Assembly: GCA_024280635.1 (NCBI GenBank)
Contig: JAJRPS010000054.1
Span: 1 to 52,687 of the forward strand
DNA from: Bacteroidota bacterium
Lineage (GTDB): Bacteria > Bacteroidota > Bacteroidia > Flavobacteriales > Flavobacteriaceae
Length of the DNA stretch: 52,687 nucleotides
Direction: 5' to 3'
Under the pieces are notes generated by a model. The model made no database searches and had not been told where the DNA came from. It saw only the letters and a program-made list of their open reading frames with translations. Below are positions 45,042 to 52,687 of the stretch, one piece after another. The first letter of the stretch is position 1. Each line of letters opens with the position of its first letter. The position numbers and the translations under genes are program-made.

Positions 45042-45290
45042 TTATTGTATCACTAATTTTTTAGTTGCTTTTTTAGCACCACTTTCTACATTTAACAAAT
45101 ACACTCCAGATGCCATTGCACTAAAATCTATTGTTTTATTAAATGATACTGAGTTATTATCAAATTTATTTGCATACACTTTACGCCCTCTAATATCAAA
45201 TAAAGACACTTGCACATCTTCTTTTGAACTCAAAGTAATGTTTACATTACCATTAGAAGGATTTGGATACACATTAAAATTAGCAAAATC
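45042..45290 (-). repeat. T9SS sorting-domain coding region, copy B of a direct repeat
   Basis: Partner of copy A at 42178-42430, in the same orientation. The catalytic halves of the two genes are unrelated. Confidence 0.8.
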
Positions 45291-47717
45291 ATTATCTTTT
45301 ACTGATAAAATTGTTTCTACTTTTTCACAGATTGAAACAGACCAAGACTGTAATGTTCCTGTATCTCCCGCTGCTAAATCTCTAACCCCTAATGTCCATG
45401 TTCCATTTGCTGTTTCTCCATCTAATCCAGAAAATGCACCCGTTGGAGTAACATTACCTGTTGTAGGCGCCGCACAAACGATAGCTCCTGCTCCATCATA
45501 AAAAGTAACATCTATTCCAGTTTCACCTGTACACGGTCGGTCAACCAATGTTAACTGCGTTCCTGCAGGACTTAATACTGCAAAATCTAAATCTTGAATA
45601 TAGGTATGATCTAACGAGGTAACTCCAATTTTTAAATACACCCCTCCACCTAACGTCTTAGTGGATGTAGAATTTATTCCTGCTGTTGTGTACGTTGTTA
45701 CATTATCAGGTATCGCTGTACCTGGATTAGCCGTAAACACCTCTGCACAAGTATCTGTTATTGTATAATCAATAGCAAAATCTACTGAGTTAATAGCAAA
45801 GAAAGGCGCTCCTGTTGGCACAACCATTACTCTACAATACGGTGCTGGAGAGTTTGGAACTGTAATATTATATGTTCCATTATTTGGTATAGCTGAAGCC
45901 AAGGTTGTAGGATATGTCATCCCTCCGTCTAAAGACAATAATATATCTACATTAGCAGCTCCTGCCATTGTATTTGTACTATTGACATTCCAAGTAATCG
46001 TTTCTGTATTACCATTATTCCATGTAATACCAGATGCTGCTTGTGACGTTACTGCTAAAGGTCCTTTTGTTGCATCCCAAGTTACAACCATATCATCAAA
46101 GCTATTACCAGCTCCTCCTGCTCTATTATCACGAACCGTTAATCTAAAATCTGCTGATCTACCAACAGTTGGTACTTTTTCAAAAGTAGCTCCATTTACC
46201 CCATTTGCAACTAAGCTTGCCATAGCAGGAAAAGTTCTTTCTGTTGATGTTGTTGGGTTATATGATCTAAATAATGGTTCATTACTATTTGTTGAGGTTG
46301 GGTCTGGAAAATTTGAAGCCGCATCATTTTCATCATACTGCTCCCAACAGTATGTTAGCACATCTGCTCCATTTGCATCAGTTGCCGAACCCGTTAATTT
46401 AAATGCCGTACCTATTGGTAATGTTATATTAGCACCTGCATTAACAACAGGAATTGCATTACCTGTAGCTGTTTCTATATCACAAGTACGTGATTTTGCG
46501 TGTGCTGTTATTTGCTCAATTGATATTGCATGAAAATATGGGTCAGAGTGTGCTTGTACATCCGTAGCTCCTGTAATACCCGCATACCCCATAATTGTAG
46601 ATCCTGACCCAGGCTCCATTTGCGCAATACCAACTCCTTCACTTGAATGTGTAAATGTATGTCTTCCTCCTGATTGATGCCCTATTTCGTGAGCTACAAA
46701 ATCAATATCAAAATTATCACCAATAGGTGCTGTGCTTGTTGTATAACCTGATCCTTTTTGTCCTGCAACACAAATACATCCTATACATCCTGCATTACCA
46801 TTGTTTCCTATTGCTGACATCAAGTGTCCTATATCGTATGCCGCTGAACCTACTCCTGTTGGTGGTGCCTGATCTAGTGCTGCCTGTAATTCTGAGTTAT
46901 AGTTTGTATCCGTTGACCCATAAGGATCGGTGGCAGCATCTAAAAAGACCACATTATCGTTAGTACCTATTAAAACAAATGTCATTGCAAAATCTATCTC
47001 ATATACTGAGTTTTGACGTGCTATCGTAGTTGCAATTGCTGCGTTTACAGAAGCTAATGTGCCCCCATGATATGCTGAATATTCTCCTGTCACGGACATA
47101 GCTAAGTCAAATGTTCTCAATACAGAATCATCTGCTGCTTTATTAGAATAATCTATTTTATCCATAGACACATTTAGAGTGTCATCTGTAGCACATTCAA
47201 AAGACTTCACTACTTTTCTATCTGAGCGTTTAAAAATAGCTGTTTTATAAATATTAGTAGGAGATATTGATTGCAAAACGATAGATTCACTCCTATTTCC
47301 TGTTAACACAATACCATTAACTCCATTATATGGAGAAACTGTAAAGCGTAAATAAGAAGAAGTATCATTTACCGCATAACCTGCATATGCTCTAATTTCC
47401 GGATACTTATCCTGTAATACTGGAGCAAAAACTGGAGCTTCCATAATCCTGTATTGAATCATTTCGCCGTTTTGATTTGGGATTTCAATAATAGTATTTG
47501 ATTTACCAAAAAACTCCCCGCGCATAGGAGCTAATGCCAATTGACTTTTTAATGTGTTCATATCAAATGTAAACACATTTGAATTTGCAGGAATACTTCT
47601 TTCCGCAAACAATTCTTTTTCTTTAGTTGTTACTGTCGTTTTTCTTGCTACTTGCTGAGCAAAAGACACTGAAGTCAATAACATTAACCCTAAGGAATAA
47701 CGTAATAATTTTTTCAT
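45042..47717 (-). CDS. Secreted reprolysin-like (M12-type) metalloprotease with P-domain and T9SS sorting domain
   Basis: 891 residues. A signal peptide (about 1-20) precedes a propeptide and a metzincin catalytic domain with HEIGHQSGGRHTF (His343, His347, His353), as in reprolysin-type proteases of Bacteroidota. An Ig-like/PKD-like middle follows (VNAGANITLPIGTAFKLTGSA), then a proprotein-convertase P-domain (about 660-790). The last 78 residues are a T9SS sorting domain. Like its neighbour it would be exported to the cell surface. It is separated from nqrF by a strong terminator, so it is outside the nqr transcript. Confidence 0.9.
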   Translation of the reverse strand: MKKLLRYSLGLMLLTSVSFAQQVARKTTVTTKEKELFAERSIPANSNVFTFDMNTLKSQLALAPMRGEFFGKSNTIIEIPNQNGEMIQYRIMEAPVFAPVLQDKYPEIRAYAGYAVNDTSSYLRFTVSPYNGVNGIVLTGNRSESIVLQSISPTNIYKTAIFKRSDRKVVKSFECATDDTLNVSMDKIDYSNKAADDSVLRTFDLAMSVTGEYSAYHGGTLASVNAAIATTIARQNSVYEIDFAMTFVLIGTNDNVVFLDAATDPYGSTDTNYNSELQAALDQAPPTGVGSAAYDIGHLMSAIGNNGNAGCIGCICVAGQKGSGYTTSTAPIGDNFDIDFVAHEIGHQSGGRHTFTHSSEGVGIAQMEPGSGSTIMGYAGITGATDVQAHSDPYFHAISIEQITAHAKSRTCDIETATGNAIPVVNAGANITLPIGTAFKLTGSATDANGADVLTYCWEQYDENDAASNFPDPTSTNSNEPLFRSYNPTTSTERTFPAMASLVANGVNGATFEKVPTVGRSADFRLTVRDNRAGGAGNSFDDMVVTWDATKGPLAVTSQAASGITWNNGNTETITWNVNSTNTMAGAANVDILLSLDGGMTYPTTLASAIPNNGTYNITVPNSPAPYCRVMVVPTGAPFFAINSVDFAIDYTITDTCAEVFTANPGTAIPDNVTTYTTAGINSTSTKTLGGGVYLKIGVTSLDHTYIQDLDFAVLSPAGTQLTLVDRPCTGETGIDVTFYDGAGAIVCAAPTTGNVTPTGAFSGLDGETANGTWTLGVRDLAAGDTGTLQSWSVSICEKVETILSVKDNDFANFNVYPNPSNGNVNITLSSKEDVQVSLFDIRGRKVYANKFDNNSVSFNKTIDFSAMASGVYLLNVESGAKKATKKLVIQ

Positions 47718-47782
47718 AATAATTGAGGTTTTAATTTACTGGGGCACAATATAATATAATTTTACTAAAAATCAAAAAAATC

Positions 47783-47819
47783 AAAAAAAAAACCGATGTA
47801 CTTTACATCGGTTTTTTTT
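47783..47819 (-). terminator. Terminator of nqr operon
   Basis: AAACCGATGTA / TACATCGGTTT hairpin with a CTT/AAG centre and long A/T runs, 25 nt past the nqrF stop. Confidence 0.9.
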
Positions 47820-47844
47820 ATTCTCTTCTCTAATTCTGACACTA

Positions 47845-49155
47845 TTACCCTCCAAAATCATCAAAACGGATATTTTCATCGGCAAGACCGAAATCTTCAC
47901 CCATTTTTTGTACCGCTTTATTCATTAATGGTGGCCCACAGAAATACAATTCTAAATCTTCTGGACTTTCATGTTTGGATAAAAATTGCTCAATTACACA
48001 ATTGTGTACAAAACCTACAAAACCATCTCCTTCTGCTTCTAAATTTTCTTTTATTTTCCAATTATCTTCCGGTAAAGGATCTGATAATGCTATATGAAAT
48101 TTAAAATTTGGAAAATCTTTTTCTAATGCTCTAAAGTGCTCAATATAAAATAATTCAGCTTTTGAACGCCCTCCATACCAATAGGATACTTTACGACCTG
48201 TTTTAAGTGTTCTGAATAATTGATATAAGTGTGAACGCATTGGCGCCATACCTGCTCCACCACCTACATACAACATTTCGGCATCAGATTCATTAATAAA
48301 GAATTCTCCGTAAGGACCAGAAATGGTTACTTTATCTCCTACTTTACGTGAAAAAATATAAGAAGATGCAATACCTGGATTAACATCCATCCAACCTCCA
48401 ACATTTCTGTCAAATGGTGGCGTTGCGATACGTACGTTTAACATGATTTCTCTTCCTTCAGCAGGATAAGAGGCCATGGAATAGGCACGCTCTACCGTTT
48501 CGGTATTTTTCATTACTAACGGCCAAAGCTTGAATTTATCCCAATCTCCTTTAAACTTATCTGGTTCTCCTGGGTGCTCTTTTGGATGTGCTGTAATATC
48601 CATATCTTCATATTTTACAACCGTTTCTGGTATTTCAATTTGAATATACCCTCCCGCTTTGTAATCCATGTCTTCAGGAATTTCTACAACAAACTCTTTA
48701 ATAAAGGTTGCTACGTTATAGTTACGCACTACGGTTGCTTCCCATTTTTTAATTCCGAAAATTTCTTCCGGAATTGTAATATCCATATCTTGCTTCACCT
48801 TTACCTGACAAGCTAAACGTATACCTTCTTCTAACTGTTTACGTGTAAAGTTAGGCACTTCTGTTGGTAAAGCTTCTCCTCCACCTGAATTGACATGACA
48901 CTCGCACTGAATACAAGTACCTCCACCACCACAAGCGGATGGTAAAAATATTTTTTGTGCCCCTAGAGTCGATAATAAACTATCTCCTGATGCTACTTCA
49001 ATTTTACGCTCTCCATTAATTGTAATGGTTACGGGACCTGATGGCATTAATTTATCTTTAGCAAATAATAAAATACCTACTAATATTAACGTGATCACTA
49101 AAAAAGCAACTATTGTAATTGCTATAGTTGTGAATGTACTGGTTACTAAAAACAT
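47845..49155 (-). CDS. nqrF: Na+-translocating NADH:quinone reductase subunit F
   Basis: 436 residues; the NADH-oxidising subunit. One N-terminal membrane helix (about 10-31) is followed by a plant-type 2Fe-2S domain whose ligands are Cys75, Cys81, Cys84 (SACGGGGTCIQC) and Cys116 (LACQ). A ferredoxin reductase-like FAD domain (YSMASYPAEG) and an NADH domain (YVGGGAGMAPMRS, CGPP) follow. All key motifs are intact. ATG overlaps the nqrE stop by one base. Confidence 0.97.
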   Translation of the reverse strand: MFLVTSTFTTIAITIVAFLVITLILVGILLFAKDKLMPSGPVTITINGERKIEVASGDSLLSTLGAQKIFLPSACGGGGTCIQCECHVNSGGGEALPTEVPNFTRKQLEEGIRLACQVKVKQDMDITIPEEIFGIKKWEATVVRNYNVATFIKEFVVEIPEDMDYKAGGYIQIEIPETVVKYEDMDITAHPKEHPGEPDKFKGDWDKFKLWPLVMKNTETVERAYSMASYPAEGREIMLNVRIATPPFDRNVGGWMDVNPGIASSYIFSRKVGDKVTISGPYGEFFINESDAEMLYVGGGAGMAPMRSHLYQLFRTLKTGRKVSYWYGGRSKAELFYIEHFRALEKDFPNFKFHIALSDPLPEDNWKIKENLEAEGDGFVGFVHNCVIEQFLSKHESPEDLELYFCGPPLMNKAVQKMGEDFGLADENIRFDDFGG

Positions 49156-49877
49156 TATTTTTTACTTATTTTAGTGTTTGTATTTTCAGCAACTTCTAAA
49201 GTATTATCTACTTTTACTACTGCTGTTTTTTCTTCTCCTTGACTTTTCGCTTTTCCATCACCACCGGTTAACATTCCTCCAAAACTATTGAACCCAATAG
49301 CCATTAAGCCCGTAATAATAAAGGTAATACCAATACCTCTTAAGGGAGCTGGTATATTTGAATATCTAATTTTTTCACGAATAGCTGCTATGGCTAAAAT
49401 TGCCAAAAACCATCCGATACCGGAACCAATACCATAAACTGTTGCATGTGTAATGGTTGGAAATTCTTTTTGTTGCATAAATAATGCCCCTCCTAAAATA
49501 GCACAGTTTACCGCTATTAAAGGTAAAAATATACCTAATGAATTGTATAAATCTGGCGCAAATTTTTCAACAATAATTTCTACCAATTGCACCATAGTTG
49601 CAATGGTTGCAATGAATAATATAAAGGTTAAAAAACTCAAGTCATACTCTGCATATTCTGGACCTAACCAAGCCAATGCACCATCTTTTAATAAATATTG
49701 ATCTAATAACCAGTTTAAAGGTATTGTAATCGCCAATACAAATATTACGGCAGCTCCTAATCCTACTGCTGTAGATACTTTTTTAGATACAGCAAGATAA
49801 GAACACATCCCTAAGAATGTTGCAAAAATCATGTTATCTATAAATATCGATTTTAAAAATAATTCTAATAATTCCAT
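49155..49877 (-). CDS. nqrE: Na+-translocating NADH:quinone reductase subunit E
   Basis: 240 residues; six-helix membrane subunit paralogous to NqrD. Family motifs include NMIFATFLGMCSYLAVSKK, VNCAILGGALFMQQKEF and GIGSGIGWFLAILAIAAIREK. A hydrophilic C-terminal extension of about 40 residues (from GGDGKAKSQGEEK) goes past the usual end of the subunit. With NqrD it forms the iron-containing Na+ channel region of the complex. 24 nt downstream of nqrD. Confidence 0.96.
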   Translation of the reverse strand: MELLELFLKSIFIDNMIFATFLGMCSYLAVSKKVSTAVGLGAAVIFVLAITIPLNWLLDQYLLKDGALAWLGPEYAEYDLSFLTFILFIATIATMVQLVEIIVEKFAPDLYNSLGIFLPLIAVNCAILGGALFMQQKEFPTITHATVYGIGSGIGWFLAILAIAAIREKIRYSNIPAPLRGIGITFIITGLMAIGFNSFGGMLTGGDGKAKSQGEEKTAVVKVDNTLEVAENTNTKISKK

Positions 49878-49901
49878 TTTTTTCGTTGTTTAATAACGTG
49901 A

Positions 49902-50543
49902 TTAATCTTCTATTAATGCTGGATTTTTACTACGTTGAATCCAAATAATAATACCAACAACAATTAATGCCATTGGTGCTAACATCATAAATCCATTGTT
50001 TTCATATCCTATTGAATACAATCCTGTTTTTTCAATAGCATCTCCAAATACTTTATATCCAAGTATTGAACCCGAACCCAATAATTCTCTAAAGAAAGCT
50101 ACTACAATTAATAGTAAACCGTACCCTGCTGAGTTACCAATAGCATCTAAAAATGATGGCCATGGTTTATTTGCTAAAGCAAAGGCTTCAAAACGCCCCA
50201 TAATAATACAGTTGGTAATGATTAACCCTACAAATACCGAAAGCGTTTTACTCAATTCATAAGCATATGCTTTTAATACTTGATCTACTACAATTACTAA
50301 AGCAGCTACGACTACCAATTGTACTATAATACGTATTTTAGAAGGTATTACATTTCTTAATAAAGAAATGACAACATTACCCATTGCTAATACGAACATT
50401 ACTGATATTGCCATAATGATTGATGGCTTTAACTGTGCTGTTATTGCTAATGCAGAACAAATACCCAGTACTTGTACTGTAATTGGATTTTTATCCGCTA
50501 AGGGATCTAATAATAATCCTTTATGTTTTTTAGATAATCCCAT
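49902..50543 (-). CDS. nqrD: Na+-translocating NADH:quinone reductase subunit D
   Basis: 213 residues, six membrane helices. QVLGICSALAITAQLKPS and ITNCIIMGRFEAFALANKPWPSFLDAIGNSAGYG are the conserved blocks. With NqrE it forms the core membrane pair of the pump. 3 nt downstream of nqrC. Confidence 0.97.
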   Translation of the reverse strand: MGLSKKHKGLLLDPLADKNPITVQVLGICSALAITAQLKPSIIMAISVMFVLAMGNVVISLLRNVIPSKIRIIVQLVVVAALVIVVDQVLKAYAYELSKTLSVFVGLIITNCIIMGRFEAFALANKPWPSFLDAIGNSAGYGLLLIVVAFFRELLGSGSILGYKVFGDAIEKTGLYSIGYENNGFMMLAPMALIVVGIIIWIQRSKNPALIED

Positions 50544-50546
50544 AAT

Positions 50547-51299
50547 TTAATTTTTTAAAGTTTTAAAATAAGGCACATACATCTTAAGTCCTTTTTTAAT
50601 CATTGCAGACACTCCATTACCCGTAATTGTAGCACCCGCAATTGCGTCTACTTCATTATCCAGTTTATCAATGTTTTTAGGATCTCCATTTCCTTTTTTA
50701 ACAGTAATACCTTTATAGTTTCCGTTTTTATCAAAAATATGCTCTCCTTTAAAATCATCTCTAAAAAAAGGTTCTGTAATATTAGCTCCTAACCCTGGTG
50801 TTTCTCCTTTGTGATCAAAGAATGCTCCTTGAACAACCATATCTTTATCCAAAGCCATATAACCCCAAATTGCATCCCATAAACCATTACCTCTCATAGA
50901 AACCACATACATGGTTTTTCCATCTTTTGTACATTTATACAACTCTAATTGACGTTGATAATTTGGATCTGCCTTAACCTTATCCGCTTCTTTTTTTACA
51001 TCAATATCAAATGCCTTTGTTGTTTTTTCTGCGGTAGCACCTTTAACAATATATTGATCATCTCCAATATACTTTGCAAACATTGCCTTTGCCTCGCTTG
51101 CTGGAACTGCTGCATTTACGTCAGACGCATCTGTAATCCCCATTGCAAATAAAATATTTTGCATTTTCTCTATCTCTCTATTGGCCTTAATATTTGGTCT
51201 TAATGCTGACGAAACACCTGCTAATAAAGTTCCTACTACTACTACCATAATTACCGAAAAGATAATTGTGTATGAGTTTTTACTTGTATCTATTGCCAT
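50547..51299 (-). CDS. nqrC: Na+-translocating NADH:quinone reductase subunit C
   Basis: 250 residues; one N-terminal helix (about 11-30) and a periplasmic domain carrying covalent FMN. The attachment motif is IAGATITGNGVS, with Thr224 the expected FMN-linked residue; the canonical form is SGATxT. Also present: GNGLWDAIWGYMAL and GETPGLGANI. The FMN would be placed by the ApbE encoded at 39.0-40.0 kb. 2 nt downstream of nqrB. Confidence 0.97.
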   Translation of the reverse strand: MAIDTSKNSYTIIFSVIMVVVVGTLLAGVSSALRPNIKANREIEKMQNILFAMGITDASDVNAAVPASEAKAMFAKYIGDDQYIVKGATAEKTTKAFDIDVKKEADKVKADPNYQRQLELYKCTKDGKTMYVVSMRGNGLWDAIWGYMALDKDMVVQGAFFDHKGETPGLGANITEPFFRDDFKGEHIFDKNGNYKGITVKKGNGDPKNIDKLDNEVDAIAGATITGNGVSAMIKKGLKMYVPYFKTLKN

Positions 51300-51301
51300 G
51301 A

Positions 51302-52519
51302 TTATGCTGTTTTTACTTTTAAACGTTTTAATCTTTTCTTCACATTCCCTTGAATCACATAATGATCAATAGTAGGTGCAAAAACGTTCATTAATAATAT
51401 TGCTAACATTACTCCTTCTGGAAATGCTGGATTGAATACACGTATCATTACTGACATAAATCCTATCAAAAATCCATAAATCCATTTTCCTTTATTGGTT
51501 TGCGCTGCAGTTACAGGATCGGTAGCCATGAACACAATACCAAAAGCTAAACCACCCACTAATAGGTGTTGCCAGAATTCAAGATTCATTAAGGCATAAA
51601 ATTTTGTTCCGTCCATTGATGGCGCTATCATATTAAAGATATATCCCATTGCAAGAGAACCTAATACTGCTGAAAGCATGATTCTCCAACTTCCAATTTT
51701 AGTAAAGATTAAAAACAATCCTGCTAATAAGATTAGTAATGTTGATGTTTCTCCTACAGAACCGGGTATGAATCCTAAAAATTGATCCATCACCGAGTAT
51801 GTTAACTCTTTTCCTTGTGCTAAACCTCCTAAAATTGTTTCTCCAGAAATGGCATCTAATTTTGCACCTCCAGCAATTTCTTTAGCTCTCTCAACAGCTC
51901 CGGTTACCCATACTTTATCTCCTGTCATCCAAGTTGAATACGAGAAAAACAAAAATGCTCTTACCGTTAAGGCAGGGTTTAAAATATTCATTCCTGTACC
52001 TCCAAAAACTTCTTTACCAATAACAACACCAAAAATTACGGCTATTGCTAACATCCACAACGGAGTATCTACAGGTACGATTAAAGGAATTAGCATTCCA
52101 GAAACCAAGTATCCTTCTTCCACTTCATGCCCTTTAACAATGGCAAAAATAAACTCCACTCCTAGACCAACAGCATAAGAAACAACCACTAATGGTAAAA
52201 TTTTCATTGCTCCTAACAATAAGTTATCTAAAGACCAAAATTCTGGACTAAAGAAACCTGCTGAAACGGCGTGAATTTCTCCTGTCGCTAAATAATGTTG
52301 ATAACCCGCATTAAACATACCAAATATCAAACATGGTATTAATGCCAAGATTACCGTATTCATGGTACGTTTCAAATCATCTGCTGCCTTAATATGTGTC
52401 CCATTATGGGTTGTATCATTTGGCAAGTATAAAAAAGTATGCAATGCATTAAATGCTGGAGCCATTTTGGTTCCTTTATACTTTTCTTTTAAATTATGTA
52501 AATTTTGTTTTAATCCCAT
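51302..52519 (-). CDS. nqrB: Na+-translocating NADH:quinone reductase subunit B
   Basis: 405 residues with about ten membrane helices; quinone and riboflavin/FMN-bearing core subunit. The FMN attachment threonine is in the GETST segment (256-260) after GFIPGSVG. MNILNPALTVRAFLFF and MATDPVTAAQTNKGKW are further conserved blocks. 4 nt downstream of nqrA. Confidence 0.97.
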   Translation of the reverse strand: MGLKQNLHNLKEKYKGTKMAPAFNALHTFLYLPNDTTHNGTHIKAADDLKRTMNTVILALIPCLIFGMFNAGYQHYLATGEIHAVSAGFFSPEFWSLDNLLLGAMKILPLVVVSYAVGLGVEFIFAIVKGHEVEEGYLVSGMLIPLIVPVDTPLWMLAIAVIFGVVIGKEVFGGTGMNILNPALTVRAFLFFSYSTWMTGDKVWVTGAVERAKEIAGGAKLDAISGETILGGLAQGKELTYSVMDQFLGFIPGSVGETSTLLILLAGLFLIFTKIGSWRIMLSAVLGSLAMGYIFNMIAPSMDGTKFYALMNLEFWQHLLVGGLAFGIVFMATDPVTAAQTNKGKWIYGFLIGFMSVMIRVFNPAFPEGVMLAILLMNVFAPTIDHYVIQGNVKKRLKRLKVKTA

Positions 52520-52523
52520 AGCG

Positions 52524-52687
52524 CTATCCTATTTCTTTAATCATTAAGTCTAACCCTTCTCTAATAATGGCTTGATGTGGCTGTTTTGACACACACACAA
52601 ACTCTGTTAAAGCAAAGTCTTCTGGTGCTACTTCATACATTCCTAAAGCTTCCATTTCATCTAAATCTTTATACATACAAGATTTTA
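52524..52687 (-). CDS. nqrA: Na+-translocating NADH:quinone reductase subunit A, C-terminal fragment
   Basis: The last 54 codons of nqrA run off the right edge and end with TAG at 52526-52524. The visible part (KSCMYKDLDEMEALGMYEV, PEDFALTEFVCVSK, EGLDLMIKEIG) matches the conserved C-terminus of the soluble NqrA subunit. The operon promoter is outside the window. Confidence 0.9.
   Translation of the reverse strand, partial: KSCMYKDLDEMEALGMYEVAPEDFALTEFVCVSKQPHQAIIREGLDLMIKEIG

Noticed and set aside
45007-45501. 164-codon plus-strand frame opposite the reprolysin-like protease
   Set aside because: Low-complexity reverse of the P-domain and sorting-domain coding sequence; no start signal or family.
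45982-46533. 183-codon plus-strand frame opposite the same protease
   Set aside because: Antisense shadow with no recognised motif.
1-52687. Searched for CRISPR arrays, insertion sequences, prophage, restriction-modification or toxin-antitoxin pairs, tRNA and rRNA
   Set aside because: None could be supported from the sequence read by eye; a tRNAscan-SE and ISfinder search would be needed to be certain.

Overview
The window is a compact, AT-rich chromosomal segment of a Bacteroidota member, most likely family Flavobacteriaceae. Support comes from gene content (Na+-translocating NQR, DUF3667, DUF1684 and DUF5916 proteins, two secreted proteases ending in type IX secretion sorting domains) and from promoter grammar: many genes are preceded by TAnnTTTG boxes, several with TTG/TTTG about 17-22 nt further upstream, and Shine-Dalgarno sequences are not evident. 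No rRNA, tRNA, CRISPR array, transposase or prophage gene was seen.

Layout. 1-1.3 kb: a frameshifted DUF3667 membrane gene behind a DUF1684 lipoprotein. 1.4-8 kb: class A PBP, YifB ATPase, tandem GNAT protein, M48 protease and L,D-transpeptidase. 8.2-15 kb: gpmI, a small HAD phosphatase, an acyl-CoA hydrolase/transferase, map, a methyltransferase, and a two-gene DUF445 operon. 15-24 kb: DUF5916 outer-membrane protein, an overlapping lolD-like/CPBP/TIGR02757 operon, saccharopine dehydrogenase-like enzyme, DUF423, pckA and a bacilliredoxin. 24-29.8 kb: TerB-DnaJ protein, a decaying lipoprotein gene, an RsuA-type pseudouridine synthase that lacks the catalytic Asp, mlaEF-type transporter genes, and a PafA-like phosphatase behind a leader that folds. 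29.8-42 kb, all on the minus strand: DEAD-box helicase, a small conserved protein, apbE, a giant alpha-2-macroglobulin lipoprotein, DinB, a small barrel protein and pbpC. 42-47.8 kb: two T9SS metalloproteases. 47.8-52.7 kb: nqrFEDCB and the 3' end of nqrA.

How the parts work together. NqrA-F form the Na+-pumping respiratory complex; NqrB and NqrC carry the FMN attachment motifs that ApbE would modify, and apbE lies about 8 kb downstream beyond the protease genes. PbpC and the A2M lipoprotein form the familiar envelope-defence pairing. Together with the PBP1A-type enzyme and the L,D-transpeptidase they make cell-wall assembly the second main theme.

Most of the window is ordinary housekeeping sequence. 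The best candidates for something new are the structured leader upstream of the PafA-like gene (about 28070-28152), the catalytically altered pseudouridine synthase, an inverted-repeat-rich 400-bp intergenic region (41.8-42.2 kb), and the split nqr/apbE locus. I found no clear multi-gene system of an undescribed type.
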